From assembly GCA_009733575.1 (NCBI GenBank), contig ML769443.1, positions 19,957 through 83,956 of the forward strand: a stretch of 64,000 nucleotides of DNA. The letters are read 5' to 3'. Below the pieces are notes generated by a model. That model was not told the DNA's origin and searched no databases. It worked only from the letters and a program-made list of their open reading frames with translations. Source of the stretch: Gymnopus androsaceus JB14. Lineage: Eukaryota > Basidiomycota > Agaricomycetes > Agaricales > Omphalotaceae. The position numbers and the translations under genes are program-made. This document shows, piece after piece, positions 40,576 to 53,377 of the stretch (positions within the stretch are counted from its first letter, which is position 1; each line of letters starts with the position of its first letter).

Positions 40576-42510
40576 CGGGATAAACTACCCCGACGCTCCA
40601 CGCCGAAATCCCTACACAGTTTCCACTGCCACCGAGGCTCGTTGAGGAATGAGAGGGATTGTGTGCATACGAATCGAATTGTCCTTTTTGCGCAAGTGGT
40701 TAGTGAAGAATGTCAATTATTGGGTCACCGGAAGGAAAGCAAGGTGGTGCGAGGTGCATATGCGTTCACATAGTGGAATAGAATTGCACTTGAATGACGA
40801 GAATAGTGCAAATCGCAGAAGTAGTGGTAGTGCCCTGGTTTTATTGGGCATTAGGATGGGCCAAAGCGTGTTCACAACTTGCTTTTTGCACTCGAGAGTC
40901 GAGACGAGTCTCATCGTCGTTTTATAAACTACGCGAAAAACCCTAGACCCTCATCTTACGCTTCATTATCTTTGAATTAGATTCCGACAATACAACAGCG
41001 TTGATCCTTGCTTTGGTTGAAGACGACGTCAACAATTCTACGTTTTGGGAATTAATTATTGGGTAAATGAGGTATGTTCAGTCGTAAACTTCCTTCTTCT
41101 CATGACCAAACTAATCCACCGTCAGCGTAAACTTTAGTAGGGGACTAGCTGCCAGCCCGAACGCGCATTGTTGTTAAAAACCAGCCCTTGTCTGGGACTT
41201 AGTCTGATCAGAATACTTATCGTCTTTCCGGATGGTTAGGATTCAGGAGGGTGAGAGGAAGAATGTGTAGGAGGGCTGCGGTGAGAATAATATCTGCACA
41301 TAGGCTATCTGCACTGTGGCGGAAAACATTTCTCGCCCAGGATATATCATGTGCAGAGAAGTGCACACCAAATGTGACATACTCAACGTCACAGGGGAAC
41401 TCGCATGTCGCTGCAAAGCTCATATGTCGGTTATGGTGGGCTGTTGCGCGGGGAGGGTCTCAAATCTGAGTGCAGACACAATGGTGTAAATATTCTGTGT
41501 CTGTTGGATGAGAGTACAGTGATTCGATGCATAGACTGAGCGCCTGTCGGTGGGGACGTGTTTTTTATACTCTCGTCTTTTGTTTTTTCGCTGGGGTTCG
41601 ATATCTAGCGTTGAAGTCGGAGGACATGTTTCTAGATTTAAGCTCTTTAATGAAACTAGCCTGTTGGGTATGGCACCTTATGTTGTGGAATAGCTTGGGT
41701 GCACTATACTAATGATTCCTCTAGTTTCCTGTTTGAGGAGACTCCCGGTCATGGCGCTATCTCTTCTACCCTCAAGTTGTTTGTTCCCTCTCGCCCTACA
41801 TTCCTAGACTTTTGGTGTCTTGGCTGGGGCGTTGGCGTTCCGCATTCAATTGTTCCGTCTCGTCGTGTAATGCCTCGAAGCCCCGTTTCTGCCACGAAAT
41901 CCTTTTTCACGCTCGCTCACCAGAAAGCCCAAGTGTCTCATCACCACAGCAGACGAGGCTACCAAGCGAGAGGCCATCAGGAAATGTGAGATAGGCGGCA
42001 GGGGATGAGGCGGCAAAGTGCGTGGTGAATCCTCTCTTGAACTACACAGTTGTTATCTTAAATTTGTCCATTGTGGTGGGGAAACATTTATGTTGTTGTA
42101 TTTTCTTTTGGTTTGGGGCCCCCCATGTGTGTTAATGGTTTGTAAATCGGCTTTTGGTGAATATTTGCGATCTGGGGTCTGGATAGAGGGACCATATTTT
42201 TATCTAACATATTGAAATGGAGTTTGGTTGGGATTAGATATATTGTTGGTAACATCATATCGGGCCGCAAGTGAGAATAGGCTGCAATCGCTCAGGTATG
42301 TGTTATAGTTGAAGGAAGAAAGTAAATTACAGGACTTAGTAACTCAATTCGGAGTAATCGAAAGATGCGATAACTCGGTACTTCTCTCTTAAACATATCT
42401 CCTGTAGCGTCTAGTGTAACCACCTTGCAGTACTTGTTTCTCTCGATGTAAATAAATGGTTTATTGATAGTTAATAATGCTACTCTGAATATCAGATACA
42501 TCGTTAAAAC
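40576..42510. other. Intergenic; no supported gene
   Basis: Several frames of 60-100 codons without family features. Nothing repeated elsewhere in the window that I could see. Confidence 0.4.
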
Positions 42511-43693
42511 CTAATCTATTCTACAAACAGAAACAATGTCTGTCACAAAATGGTCGACTTTCAGGTGATAGTCTATTGTGTGTGAAAGTGTGAAACGCAC
42601 GACCACATCTCTTCCAGCGAAATACTGATCATACTCCTCCGGACTATCTATATCGAGCAAATAGCATCCTTCAATCTTCAACGCAGAGATGATATGGCTT
42701 CTTGAGCTGACCATCTCCTTCAATTCCCTAATCGCGTATTCTCCGCGTACAGGCCACCCTGCAGTACCCCAAACTATACCGCAATGAGTTATGTTGAAAC
42801 CAAACATCGGAACACGTACTGTAAAATTTGTCTGCATATTTATGATCAATGCTGTCTCCAGCTTTGAGCGCCTGTTCACAGTTTCATCGCTACTATTTGG
42901 ACAGGCTCGATAGTGCACTCACTTTGAACAGTCTGTGTTGAAAAGCAACCCGGCGATCCCTCGCATAAAAGTCTCCGAATTCATTGAAAGTGACTCCATC
43001 GGCTTTCCAACCAATGCTCGGAACTCGCTGGTTTTCCATCAGGCAGTCAAGATTCTGAAGGGCTCGGTGGAACTTTCGCTTCCTAACATCGTCCTGAGAT
43101 GCTCGCATCACAAGACGCAGTTGAGCTGCAGCAAGACAACAGTGAGAGCGATTCGGACGCTGAGGAGAGAGAGATCAGGCTGGTAGTGATGTGAGGCTCA
43201 GTCTACGTACCATATAGCCAGCATGAGGCCTGAGCTCAGAGTTGCGACCATCGACCCTCCCAACTATTGATAACTCGACCGGGGTATCCGGTTGGCCAGA
43301 ATGAACGGCTTTCATGGATTCTCCAAATTTTGCCCAAGATAGTGTGGTGGTATCCAAACTGGCAATATCGATTGACGTAGGAAGGGATTTGCTATACGAT
43401 CTCCAGGATCGGGTATGAAGGATTCTTTGGTCAGGAGATTCAGGTATCATTATTTCTAGCTCAGACATCGTCTCGGCTTGGGCTGTGATATCGGTGCTCG
43501 AAGTACTAGTCGTAAAAGAAGGCTGCAACTGAATGACATGAACTAATGCAGAGGAAAGCCAGAATTCAGAACTCACCCCAGCATCACCATCATCAGATGT
43601 GATTGAACCGATACCATTCAGAGAAATCGAATGACTTAAGGGGTGTTTGTTGTCAAAGCTGTCGCTGACAGAGGTAGTGGATGTCGTGAAGGG
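42511..43693 (-). CDS. Uncharacterised protein, five exons, intact
   Basis: Exons on the minus strand 43693-43577, 43528-43211, 43159-42923, 42871-42820 and 42773-42511 all join in phase by GT-AG introns and give 328 residues. The N-terminal about 100 residues are Ser/Thr-rich and probably disordered. The middle has a basic helix (RASQDDVRKRKFHRALQNLD). The C-terminus is globular (GYCLLD-like ...KIEGCYLLDIDSPEEYDQYF, VVVRFTLSHTIDYHLKVDHF). I do not recognise the family. The ATG at 43693 is the first after a likely upstream splice donor motif, so an extra 5' exon is possible. Confidence 0.6.
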
Positions 43694-43879
43694 CATTTCT
43701 AATGAAGCTTTGAGTGCATCGGGAGTTGGTGCGTAGACTTTACTCACCTGTGAGACGATCTAAAGACTTGGCCGTGAGTGCACGACTGATTTACCTGGAG
43801 CATTATAAGAAATTGAGTCGGGCAGGAGAAAAAGATACGCGAAAGTCACAGCAGTCTCAAATATTAGTTTAGCGCTCAC

Positions 43880-43995
43880 CGTGGACTCGTGGCCCGCCTC
43901 GTGGTTAGTGGGCGCCAAAATGCTACTCGTGGGCTTCGTTATGGCTGGCCTCGTGTCGCCACACAATTCACGCGGCTTTATGGTCTCTAGCACAA
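43880..43995. repeat. Dispersed repeat upstream of F-box paralogue A
   Basis: ACTCGTGGCCCGCCTCGTGG ... CTCGTGTCGCCACACAATTC matches the inverted region at 60455-60600 (upstream of paralogue B) and, less well, 40420-40500. Confidence 0.55.
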
Positions 43996-44203
43996 AGCTC
44001 ATATTCTTTGCGAATGAAATCACGAGAACCCAGCCTGATGTCGCGATCGATACTGATTTCTCTGGTCTGAAATATATTATATATACAAGGAGATTTTACG
44101 GCCAATGGAGTAGAAGCACCTCTAAACTCTCCAACTTGCTCCTCTACTGTTTAGTACGTGCTTTAACTTTATACTCGTCGCTGGTCTAAATTTTCCCTTA
44201 GCA

Positions 44204-45647
44204 ATGCAGTCCATGCAACATTCGATTGCTAGAACTTCAAACGAATTAACAATCGTAAGTGTCTTATTCCGACTCCATGCAAATTATGATTATTTTCACA
44301 TCCTCAGACTCAACCGAATCTTGCTAGTACTCGGACACCTCTTTCAGCACTTTTTGTTCCTGAGCTGCTCACGGAAATATTCAAACATGCTACCTTAGAA
44401 GATTTGCGTGTGTACACCGCCGTATGCTTGCAATGGGAAGAACCTGCCCAGGCGCGTCTTCTCGAGACGGTTCATCTTGACAATATCGCTCAAATGAGAT
44501 ACTTGCACACGAAACCGACCTTCCGCCGTTACGTCCGAAACCTCGTTACTGCTGTCGATTTCGATACGCCTGTCCATGAACTCCTCGTCCCAGAGTTGAC
44601 TTTTTCTTCGAAGGATCATACTCCTTACTATCACGGGCGTCCCATGAATATCACCTCTTGGCATCTCGTCGGACCTGTCCCATTCCGACCCTCGAGATTC
44701 CTCATTAATGGAATTGACTCATATTCAATGACTCTCCACACCTTTCATGTCCATGATTCAATTTGGTTGGATCTGGAGCGCCTTTGCCATTTATTGAACG
44801 CACTAGGGAATTGTCGCAGACTCAAGGATCTAGCTCTCCCATTAGACTTATCGCTCTTTCATTACCAAACATCCGAAGAACGGATTGCTGAATGCGAGGA
44901 AGCCTTCTCCACGAGGCTCTTTCCACCCACGGATAGACCCCGGATTGTGCACTTGCAACTCGTCTCTACTAATCGTCGATACCGCCTTTGTGCGACAAAG
45001 CCAATGAAGGCCATTCATACCATTTGGCTTCCTCATACCAATTGTCCCTTTGATTTTGCAGACACTTTGCATTTAGTTGTCGGCCAGGGGGAAGATTTGC
45101 AGCGCGTTCTTCCTTCAGTTCCGAACCTCCAAAGTTTGGAGATCTGTTGCGAGCATCCATTATTGTGGACTAATTATAGTGGGTGTATTCGGCTTTCAGT
45201 TAATCGCTCATTGCTCAGTGACTTTTAGTTCACCTTTTGGAAGCACCATTGAAACTACCTCGTCTGAAATCACTTCGGATGGGGTTTCATCAGATGGACG
45301 CACTCCTGTCTTTCCTCAGAGTCATCGACGTACCAAACATTGAAACTATCAAAATTCGTTACGACTGGATCTGGCACCCATTCCACGGCTCATTCTTTGA
45401 GGATTCCTTGACCGATGTGGTTGGGGAGATTGCCACATTAGGTGTGGAAAGGTCTTTTCCAATACTGCTGAAGGAAATCTACCTGGAAGGATCCTGGTAC
45501 ACACCTCCATCTACACCAGCGGAGCCTCCTAAATGGTTTCAGGATTTATTCAGTGTTATGGTGTCCAATAATGTCCAGATACTGCTCGAACGGATCAATC
45601 TTCGACAGTCGGTTTTTATGCAAGCCCATGATGCGCTTTATTATTGA
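44204..45647 (+). CDS. F-box protein, paralogue A
   Basis: Three exons (44204-44254, 44308-45178, 45229-45647) give 446 residues without a lesion. The F-box core is at the start of exon 2 (VPELLTEIFKHATLEDLRVY, AVCLQWEEPAQ). The rest is an LRR-like substrate-side region (NCRRLKDLALPLDLSLF, PNLQSLEICCEHP, LPRLKSLRMGF, VPNIETIKIRYDW). Such proteins are expanded in mushrooms and dock substrates to SCF ubiquitin ligases. An inverted paralogue of 450 residues lies at 58826-60281 with the same exon boundaries; the two differ by scattered substitutions and two extra codons. The last intron uses an A|GTGGGT donor. Confidence 0.8.
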
Positions 45648-46009
45648 TATCGAATTTATAATACATTTGTAACTTGGTAAAACGACTGTTTATATTCGGG
45701 TATCGCGAGTACCGACATTTGTAAGTCAATATTCAAGCCAAAGCCTGACCTGGCCAGTAATAAACCCGGACTGTGAAACGTTGTCGAAGACCAACAGCAG
45801 CCAGTGAAGTTCCTTCTCACCGCCGGACTCAGTGAAGATCGGCTGACATTCAGCAAATAGCCAAAGGCAGCGGTTGGCACTGGCTTTCGCTGTGTACATT
45901 AATGAAAGCAAATTAAATAGATACTACAATAAATCTAACTACAACCCGTCATCAGTCAACATCCTCGATAAACCATCGAGATTTCACCTACACTATAGCC
46001 ATACCTCCA
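45648..46009. other. Intergenic; part duplicated downstream of F-box paralogue B
   Basis: TTGTAACTTGGTAAAACGAC and GTATCGCGAGTAC recur in inverted orientation next to 58740-58810. Confidence 0.45.
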
Positions 46010-46135
46010 ATGGAACCCAATGGCGTTGACATACTAAAAGAGTGGATCATCAGCGAAAACCGGTGGCTTGAGCAGCAAAAACCGTCAGCTCCTCAGATTG
46101 GTGTACTCCAATATGAAAACCGATGGATAAGATAG
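46010..46135 (+). pseudogene. Gene start truncated by a repeat element
   Basis: ATG at 46010 opens a 41-codon frame (MEPNGVDILKEWIISENRWL...) of ordinary protein composition that runs straight into the direct-repeat element beginning at about 46127. Probably the 5' end of a gene cut by an insertion. No family assigned. Confidence 0.3.
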
Positions 46136-46600
46136 GCTAGGCTGAGGAGAGAAAGGTTGAGACTCAGATCTGAGTCTCGCATATACTTATATATATTAGA
46201 CAAAGAATGGCTTAAGGGTTTTTGGCTGGGCTTGGCCCGCGCGGGTGGGTATAAAATGAACACACACGAGAAGCGGGATCAAAGGCCTGAGTTGACCATA
46301 CAGGGTTACAGGCCACTGAAAACAGGGTGGGAGGGCGGGAGAGCTGAAAACACGTTGTACGCGCAAGACATATGCGTTGGGAGTTCGAGAACAAGTGGTG
46401 AGCGTCTAATAGATGCAGGGTGAGAACTCCCGACGCCCGGGCGCCTATCTTATCCTCCGATAAGCCTGCCTTTGCCAGGCTTATCCTGGAATAAGATAGG
46501 CTAGGCTGAGGAGAGAAAGGTTGAGACTCAGATCTGAGTCTCACATATATATATTAGACAAAGAATGGCTTAAGAGTTTTTGGCTGGGCTTGGCCTGCGC
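46127..46600. mobile_element. Short element with about 110-bp terminal direct repeats and an internal hairpin
   Basis: 46127-46242 and 46491-46600 are close direct repeats (ATAAGATAGGCTAGGCTGAG ... GGCTGGGCTTGGCC). Immediately before the right copy lies a double hairpin: CTATCTTATCC/GGAATAAGATAG enclosing GATAAGCCTG/CAGGCTTATC (46445-46499). The size and direct repeats resemble a TRIM-like mini-LTR element, but no primer-binding site was identified. Confidence 0.5.
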
Positions 46601-46795
46601 TCCCACCTAGTCTCCCCTAGGCAGACTCGAATATACACTGACAATCGATACAGTGTGTGTATATAGAGTCTGCTAGTTCCCACGGGGTCGATGCAGCTCA
46701 GGGAAAAGTATTAGTAATCATGGCACAGCCACCTCAATGCGTTCTCTTTCCGTCTACATTTATGACACGTCTCAGCTCCCATTTTCTCATCTACT

Positions 46796-47301
46796 CACTA
46801 GGCTTGCACCAAACAATAACGGTCAAAATCATTAGCGAAATTATTGTTGTGATTAATTACCTTTTTCAGTATGAATTTCGGTTGAAAAAGACCATATTTT
46901 TCCTATGAAAAACACATTGAGAAAAAATCAGAATTTTGTTCGGGAATGTTCTATAATTTCATGTGTAATGAGTCATGTATTTCGGTCGAAAAACACAAAA
47001 AATTTCACAACCCTAATTCAATTCAATGGTCTTCAGCGTTTATTTTGGCTGATTTTTAGCGCTCATCATTTTGAATTGAATTAGGGTTGTGAAATTTTTT
47101 GTGTTTTTCAAGTGAAATACATGACTCATTACACGTGAAATTATAGAACATTCCCAAACGAAATTCTGATTCTTTCTTAATGTGTTTTTCATAGGAAAAA
47201 TATGGTCTTTTTCAACTGAAATTCATACTGAAAAAGGTAATTAATCACAACAATAATTTCACTAATGATTTCAACTGTTATTGTTTGGTGCAGGCCTAGT
47301 G
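46796..47301. mobile_element. CACTA-type foldback element, 506 bp, TSD ACT
   Basis: The ends are CACTAGGCTTGCACCAAACA and the inverse TGTTTGGTGCAGGCCTAGTG, flanked on both sides by ACT (46793-46795, 47302-47304). A CACTA terminus with a 3-bp target duplication is diagnostic of the EnSpm/CACTA superfamily. The two halves are about 235-bp inverted copies around a short centre. No coding capacity. A truncated relative is at 37693. Confidence 0.88.
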
Positions 47302-47341
47302 ACTCCAATAAAACTTTTTTATTTCACTTCTTTAATCTTCG

Positions 47342-50300
47342 ATGCATGAACGCCGCTCTGGAAATCACAAAATCCCGTCAGGTGTTCAACCAGAAACACC
47401 AGTTTTCAAATTGTTGGCTCCCGCAGCTTCTTTCGCCAATGGAGAAAAACAGAGAAGCAGAGGAATGCCAGGGAGTGGTGATGCTGAGATGAATGGTGGT
47501 CATAAAATAACAGCTGCTTTTTTGGAAAGCTTGGTACCTCCTAAACGTGCTCCAAAATATCCCCCACCTCTGTCAATTCCTCAGATACCAGTGACACCTT
47601 CCTATGCTTCTTCATATGCCCCTACAATGCCAAGGCATCCTGCCACACCCTTGCTACCATCTGCCACCTTTCTGAGTCCTGTAACACCATCAACCTTCAT
47701 CGGTTCTAATGCTGATAATGCAAATCAATTCACACCAGATATCACTGCAAAGTTCTCCCACTTGCTCCCACCACTTTGCCCAGCTAAGATGTTGGATTCT
47801 CACCGCATTGAGAGGGCATTGGAAGTCCTACTTGATGAACTTCATTATTCCTTGGTTGCTGAATTCATCTCCGTTTATCTACAACAAATTCCTCGCGACA
47901 GTTCTGAATCTTTTGGTAAACGTCACTGAGCCACTGTGAAGATGTTTCTGCAGGGCCGAGCCAAAGTCAAGCCTGTGGAGATTATACAGCAGCTGTATAA
48001 TCATTGATACAGCTACCCATTGTACAAATCTAAGCAGAAGGAGGAGCAAGTATCTCTTTGCTTTCATCCATCCTTTCCTCCGGAAGAAATCAAATATGCT
48101 CAACCCTCAGTCTCCACTTGGGCAACCCAGTTGGTTGGCAAGCATGTCGAAAAGTCAATGAGAGATCTCAGCTGCAATCCTGAAATTCCCAACTCACATT
48201 CAGACTGTGTTCCTGTACATCTGCCAGCAGCTGCTAATGAACGTAGCAAGGCCAAGGGTGTTTGTACAGTCACCAAAGATGACTTGATGTCATTTTGGTT
48301 TTCTGATTGCACAAAGCTATTCAAAATGCGCTCACCGCTAGTCTGGTATCTGATGGAATGTATGGCAGCACCAAAGAAGAATGGTGTGCTTGTTGTTCAA
48401 AGAAGGAGAAATCCAGAAATTGTGAGTCTTTTACAAGGTTAATGACTTTTATATGCTTACTCCAGTCTATACAGATACAGACTAGTGCCATCCCATTGTT
48501 CGTTCTCTCTGGAAACCAATATGCCAATGGGTATATGGCCATGCACATGGGGATTTGGCATATCGCATGCGGCTCTCATGTTGATGTCAAGCGTGCATAT
48601 AGTCATTTGGCAGGTAGTGTCCATGAGACCACTGCTAGACGCGCTCTTGAGACTATGGCTGATGATTCCTTCGAACCGAGGTCAGGACTGGTGAGAAGTG
48701 CTACCAGGTTCTATACCGATATGTCCTTGACAACATCCAGGAGTTTCTCCAAGTTTGGGAAGGAGGTGTTGGGCTTGAGAACCGCATGATTTGTGGTTGT
48801 GCTTGTACTGCAATTGGTCTCGAGGACTGTGAACCGGATGCTTTTGACTTTGTTGATTGCTTCACACGCATTCTCAAGAATGAACATGCCGAACTTACCG
48901 TCTCAAAGCTCCATGAAGATATTGATTGGGATCACATCAGAGGTGTTCAGTCATTACATGTCCTTCGTGCACTCTGCAGCTTTGTCCCATCACTCAAGGT
49001 CTTAGTAAAATCAATCTCTGAAGCCTTTTGAATCAAGTTTGCTATTCATCAGATGCGCGAGGGTCAAAAAACCAAAGTGGTACCTCTTGGGTGCAATGCA
49101 AAGCATGAGATTGAAATATCTGGAATGATGCGTGCTCTGCTTGACTTCTTTAGACAGGCTGGTCTTTCACCCAAGTATGCTGCTAGTCTCATTGCCTGGG
49201 TTGGGGGCGATGGTGGTTCTGTCTTGGCTATAGATGCTGCCAAGAAGTATTCGGCAACTATGTATGACCCAGAAGATGTTGAGTGTGATTACAAGAATCT
49301 CTACAATGTAATGTCGACACTGGGTATCTGGCATACACAGTTGACAATGCAAAACTCAATTGCTGCAAATCACTATGGGCCTGTAGTTACCTGTGATCCA
49401 TCTTCCCTTTCTCGCAGTGGAGCTTGCGCTGGATTCAAATGGCCAATGAACTTCAAAGATTGCGGTAATTACTACCCTCTTTCCCGGAGTATGACTGCAA
49501 TTTGGGAGACCCATGTACTTGATTGCTGGCGGTAGATCCTCATTTTTGAATCAACGGTTTGACAAACTAATGATAATTTTAGCCTTGAGTTAGAATTCAA
49601 TAATTACAAGAAAATAAATCCGTATTTCGATGCTCTTGCAAACGAGGCCAAACTTCCAACCTTTGAATGGTTTCTTGCAAAGGCTGAGTGGATTGTAGAT
49701 TGCTACATGACTCCAGATGCATACGAGCAAGCACTTTCTGAAACACTCAATAATTCCGCTCCCGACCATCTGAAATTCCCAATTGGCAAACCACATTCAT
49801 CTTGTGGCACTATATCTACCTCACAGAGCAAAGGAAATGATGAACCAACTACTAATATGGCTATTTCCAAGGATCCAGAGGTTGAAGGAGATGCTGAAGA
49901 CAAACCTCCTACACAATCCTCCGAGTCTAAGAAAAAGAAACCGGCCACACATGTTGAAGAAAAGGGATTTACTGGGGATCGAGTACTTGCAAACACTATC
50001 TTATTCATGATGGAGTACTCCTGGTGGATCGAGGCCACATACGCAATACCAGAAGGTGATATAGGGTGGGTATAGGAAATTATGAAGGTCACTCTACCTT
50101 TTGTTTTTGGAGTTCATTTACTAACAGTATTTATCTAGATATGGATATTTGTTGCTGCCGTTGCCGGTAACACCAACTACGTCAACCTGCTCCTTGAGAT
50201 GTACTGCTTGTTCCAATACAAGAGCAGTCAAAATCTCAAGGATGCTATATGGAATAATTGGTTGGTTAATGTCACCGGTGAGCTTGGCAAATGGATTCCC

Positions 50301-51134
50301 AATGATCTGCTTCAAGAGCACTATAACTGATGGCTTGAAGACATGGTGAAGAAGAGTGGAAAAAATTTTGATGATAAATTTCTACGCAAAGTAATTTCAC
50401 CAAATGTCGAGTTTTTCCTTTGACTCAAAGAAGAACTCGAGGCATCGCTTGAGCTCTACAAGCATTCAAAATCTCATACTTCTCATCACCTTTGCGCTGA
50501 ATTCCAGCAGCTTCTTACTTTCAATGGCAAAAAAATGATGCATCTTTTCCATTCTCGTTGCTCTATGGGACATGCAGTGGTGCCCCTTCTTAACAATGGT
50601 TCTCAAAAGTTGACAGAAGGCACACTTAATACTCATCTTGGATGTCACACAGACCGAGCTGCAGTACTTCAATCTATTGAAGATAAACGAAAAGTGGTGA
50701 AGGGCAGTACTTTGATTCTAGTCCAACTTTTTGTACCCATTTCCTGATCGCCATCACCTATTCACATCGACCCTCCTACGTTCCTCATCCCTGAACTCTC
50801 CCAGTCTCCATCACCCATTCTTCATGAGCCACCAACATCCTCACCGAGTGGAAGTATTGATGAAGATGACATAATATCTGTAGAGGGAGCTGCTTCCGAT
50901 GAGGAGATCATAGAAAAAGATGATGAAATCAATTTATTGGAGGAAAGGAACAATCATTCACGTTTGGATCCTGGACCTGAGCTAATGCCCAGTATTGATC
51001 CAAACTCTGGGAGGCTGATTACGGAGTGGGAAGATGATGTAGAGGAATTACTTGAAGGAGATGATACGCTGGATTCTGGAGATGCAAGCAAGATAAGTGA
51101 GTTTGAGCAGGATTCTGATATAGACTTGCAGTAG
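47342..51134 (+). pseudogene. DUF6589-type mobile-element protein, inactivated mainly by TGA codons
   Basis: The translation follows the large DUF6589 protein family, very abundant in mushroom genomes: ARPSISSW-like AQPSVSTWATQLVG, APKKNGVLVVQRRR, ANGYMAMHMGIWHIACGSHV, MREGQKTKVVPLGCNAKHE, LGIWHTQLTMQNSIAANHYG, VLDCWR, LANTILFMMEYSWWIEATYA, LLLEMYCLFQYKSSQNLKDA, ending in an acidic tail. Introns at 48422-48474, 49532-49582 and 50088-50138 splice in phase. The frame is interrupted by TGA at 47927, 48005, 49029, 50328, 50421 and 50745, TAG at 50073, and one indel near 48650-48690. The role of DUF6589 is not established. The end lies 3 bp from the convergent helicase gene. Confidence 0.8.
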
Positions 51135-51137
51135 TTT

Positions 51138-53377
51138 TTAGTACTTACATTGATTCTTGGACTGTAATCGAGTTGAACGCCGTTGTTTGCCTTGTGGAAG
51201 TACTCCATTCTCATCAGGTGCACTCTGAGCATAGCTTCGATAAGATTTGGGGGCTGGAGTAGCGTAGAAAGACTTGGCCTCAGCTAGGGACTGTTGAGGT
51301 TGGCGGGGTTGACATTTAGCATGTGGCTGATTTTCTGCGGCCACTAATGCGGCGCGTTTAAGGGGAAGCGTAACAGGTAGTTCAACATCAAGATCAGAAA
51401 ACGAGTCAGAATCAGATACAACTTTCTTGGCCTTTTTCAATCTCGATTTACAAGACAATTTAATAGAGCTCTGAAGTGAGGAAATGAGATTGAATAGAGG
51501 TGACTCCTGTGATTCAATGAATAACCATTCATTCAATGCTAGAATAATGTTCAGATCAGCGCGAGACTTGATCTTCAAAAGATTGGTTGCAAGAGCCTCC
51601 CGGAGAGGGTTGGGGAAATATAGAGACCGAGGTCAATAGCGATGAGGAGCGACAAGCCGTTCTTCAGCGTAGAGTTGTGTTTCATACACAAGAAAAGCCA
51701 TCCCAACCACCTCCAGTTCCTTTTCCTTCAACTTGTCCACCTTCTTCCGTGGTTTGCGCTTTTTTGTTGTGATAGTCGGCATAATGAATGGAGGGAGTGT
51801 CATTTCATCAGTAGAAGGAGGGAAATGATTTTCGGGGATATGATAGTGTGTGCAGCAGAGATCACAGGGTACAAGGCGCTCAGCCTGTATGCAGTCCATA
51901 CGTGACAATTCGAGAGGAGGGTTGTCATAGATAATGTTCTCACAAGCGACTTGGCAGACCGTTTCAGCTAGGAAGACAACCTTGGCTGGATCAAGGGGGT
52001 TTTTTGTTTCCTTTTTTGTCTTCGTCGTCTGTTTAACTTTTGAGATTGCAGCAACAGAAACTTCACCTGAAGCTACAAGATAATCAGTATAAATGAAAAG
52101 CGTAAGTAATTTACACACCTTCAACAATCTTCCTAACCTTATTAAGCTCCGTCGTAGTTGTGAAGATGATTCTATGTGCAATAACACCTTCCTTCCGCCC
52201 AGCATGTTCAGCATCCTGCTTCCCATTATCTTGAGTATCGGCAGTCCCTACAGCGATACTATCTCGAAGCTCCTCCACGTGGATACCAAGCGAGAGTGCC
52301 TTGGTCGCAATCACCACTTGACATTGCGGATCAGTATCTATAAGTTCAATAGTCTTCTTGTTATACTTCTCCGAGGCTAGAGAGTTGTACATGTGTATTC
52401 GGCATAGAGGATTCGAAGATGCAGGCGTGAGGTTGAACAAAAACATAAAGATGCAGTATCCAAGATCTATTGTTTGAACGTGAATGACAGTTTTGCATTG
52501 TTGGTTAAGATAGGGAATAATTTGTGGGAATTCAGTACCACCGATGGCAGATGTGAGAGTATGTAGAATTATTTTCGTGTTTGAATGTTCATTTGAGCAA
52601 CAAATGAGATGGAAGCGCGAGCCTGAAAATCCAAGAGTCAAGCAAACAGAAAGGAAAGGAGGTCCAGGCTGCATAGTAGCAGTCATAGAGAAGACTGAGA
52701 TAGTAGAGGGAAAACGGCCACAAAAGAAAGTGCCAATATGTCAAAATAAAGGTCGGAATGATAAGCCCCATTCATTGATAACATGGCCTTCTTCCGCGCA
52801 TGCAAAGATGATATTTTGGCGGAATAGAGTTGAGTTCGAGATGAGATACCACTCCCGTTCGCATAGATGTTCAGGATTGATGCACACAATGCGATACTGG
52901 CAGGAAGTGATTTCTTTGACAATGTCAATGCCAGCTCTGCGTTTGAGAGAAAGATTTTCCGACGTGTAGGCAAATCCATTGATTCCTAGGTCCTCTTTGA
53001 GGCGCTTTACCTGAAATAACATTGTCAGCTATAAAACACTGTAGACATTGAAGTGCACGCACTATATTATTTGCGAGACCTTTTGTTGGTGTGACTACAA
53101 CTCCAATTGGATCCAAGCGAATAGGAACGTTGAACAAAGGATATGAGTCTGCATTCTGAGAGATTTCAAGGTGTAAAAGAATAGGAATACCAAAGAGCGC
53201 AGACTTGCCGCCTCCCATCGCGTCGATGGCAAAGACATCCTCGAGATTGAGAATTTTTGGTATGCAGATAAGCTGTAGTTTGCGTAAACCATTTATCCAC
53301 TTTGGAACAAGCCTGGTGACAATAGAATTAACGATTTTTACGCCTTCATTTGACGTGAATGAAAATCGAGATGACAT
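51138..53377 (-). pseudogene. RecQ-like superfamily 2 DNA helicase of the same element
   Basis: On the minus strand from ATG 53377: Walker A IDAMGGGKSALFGIPI, motif Ia VVTPTKGLANNIV, an intron, the DEAH-box equivalent AEEGHVINEWGLSFRPLF (EEGH in place of DE-A-H), motif III-like SMTATMQPGP, motif V VIATKALSLGIHVEEL, and a decayed motif VI (QDAEHAGRKEG, usual Q-R-x-G-R-x-G-R). A Lys-rich linker (KKRKPRKKVDKLKEKE) and a C-terminal helix follow. One in-frame TGA at 52743-52741 splits motif II from motif III. RecQ helicases unwind DNA 3' to 5'; here the gene belongs to a mobile cluster. A splice near 51630-51580 probably joins the last exon, ending at 51138. Confidence 0.78.

Noticed and set aside
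51642..52380. Plus-strand frames over the helicase locus
   Set aside because: Antisense to the helicase; the minus-strand motifs are clear.
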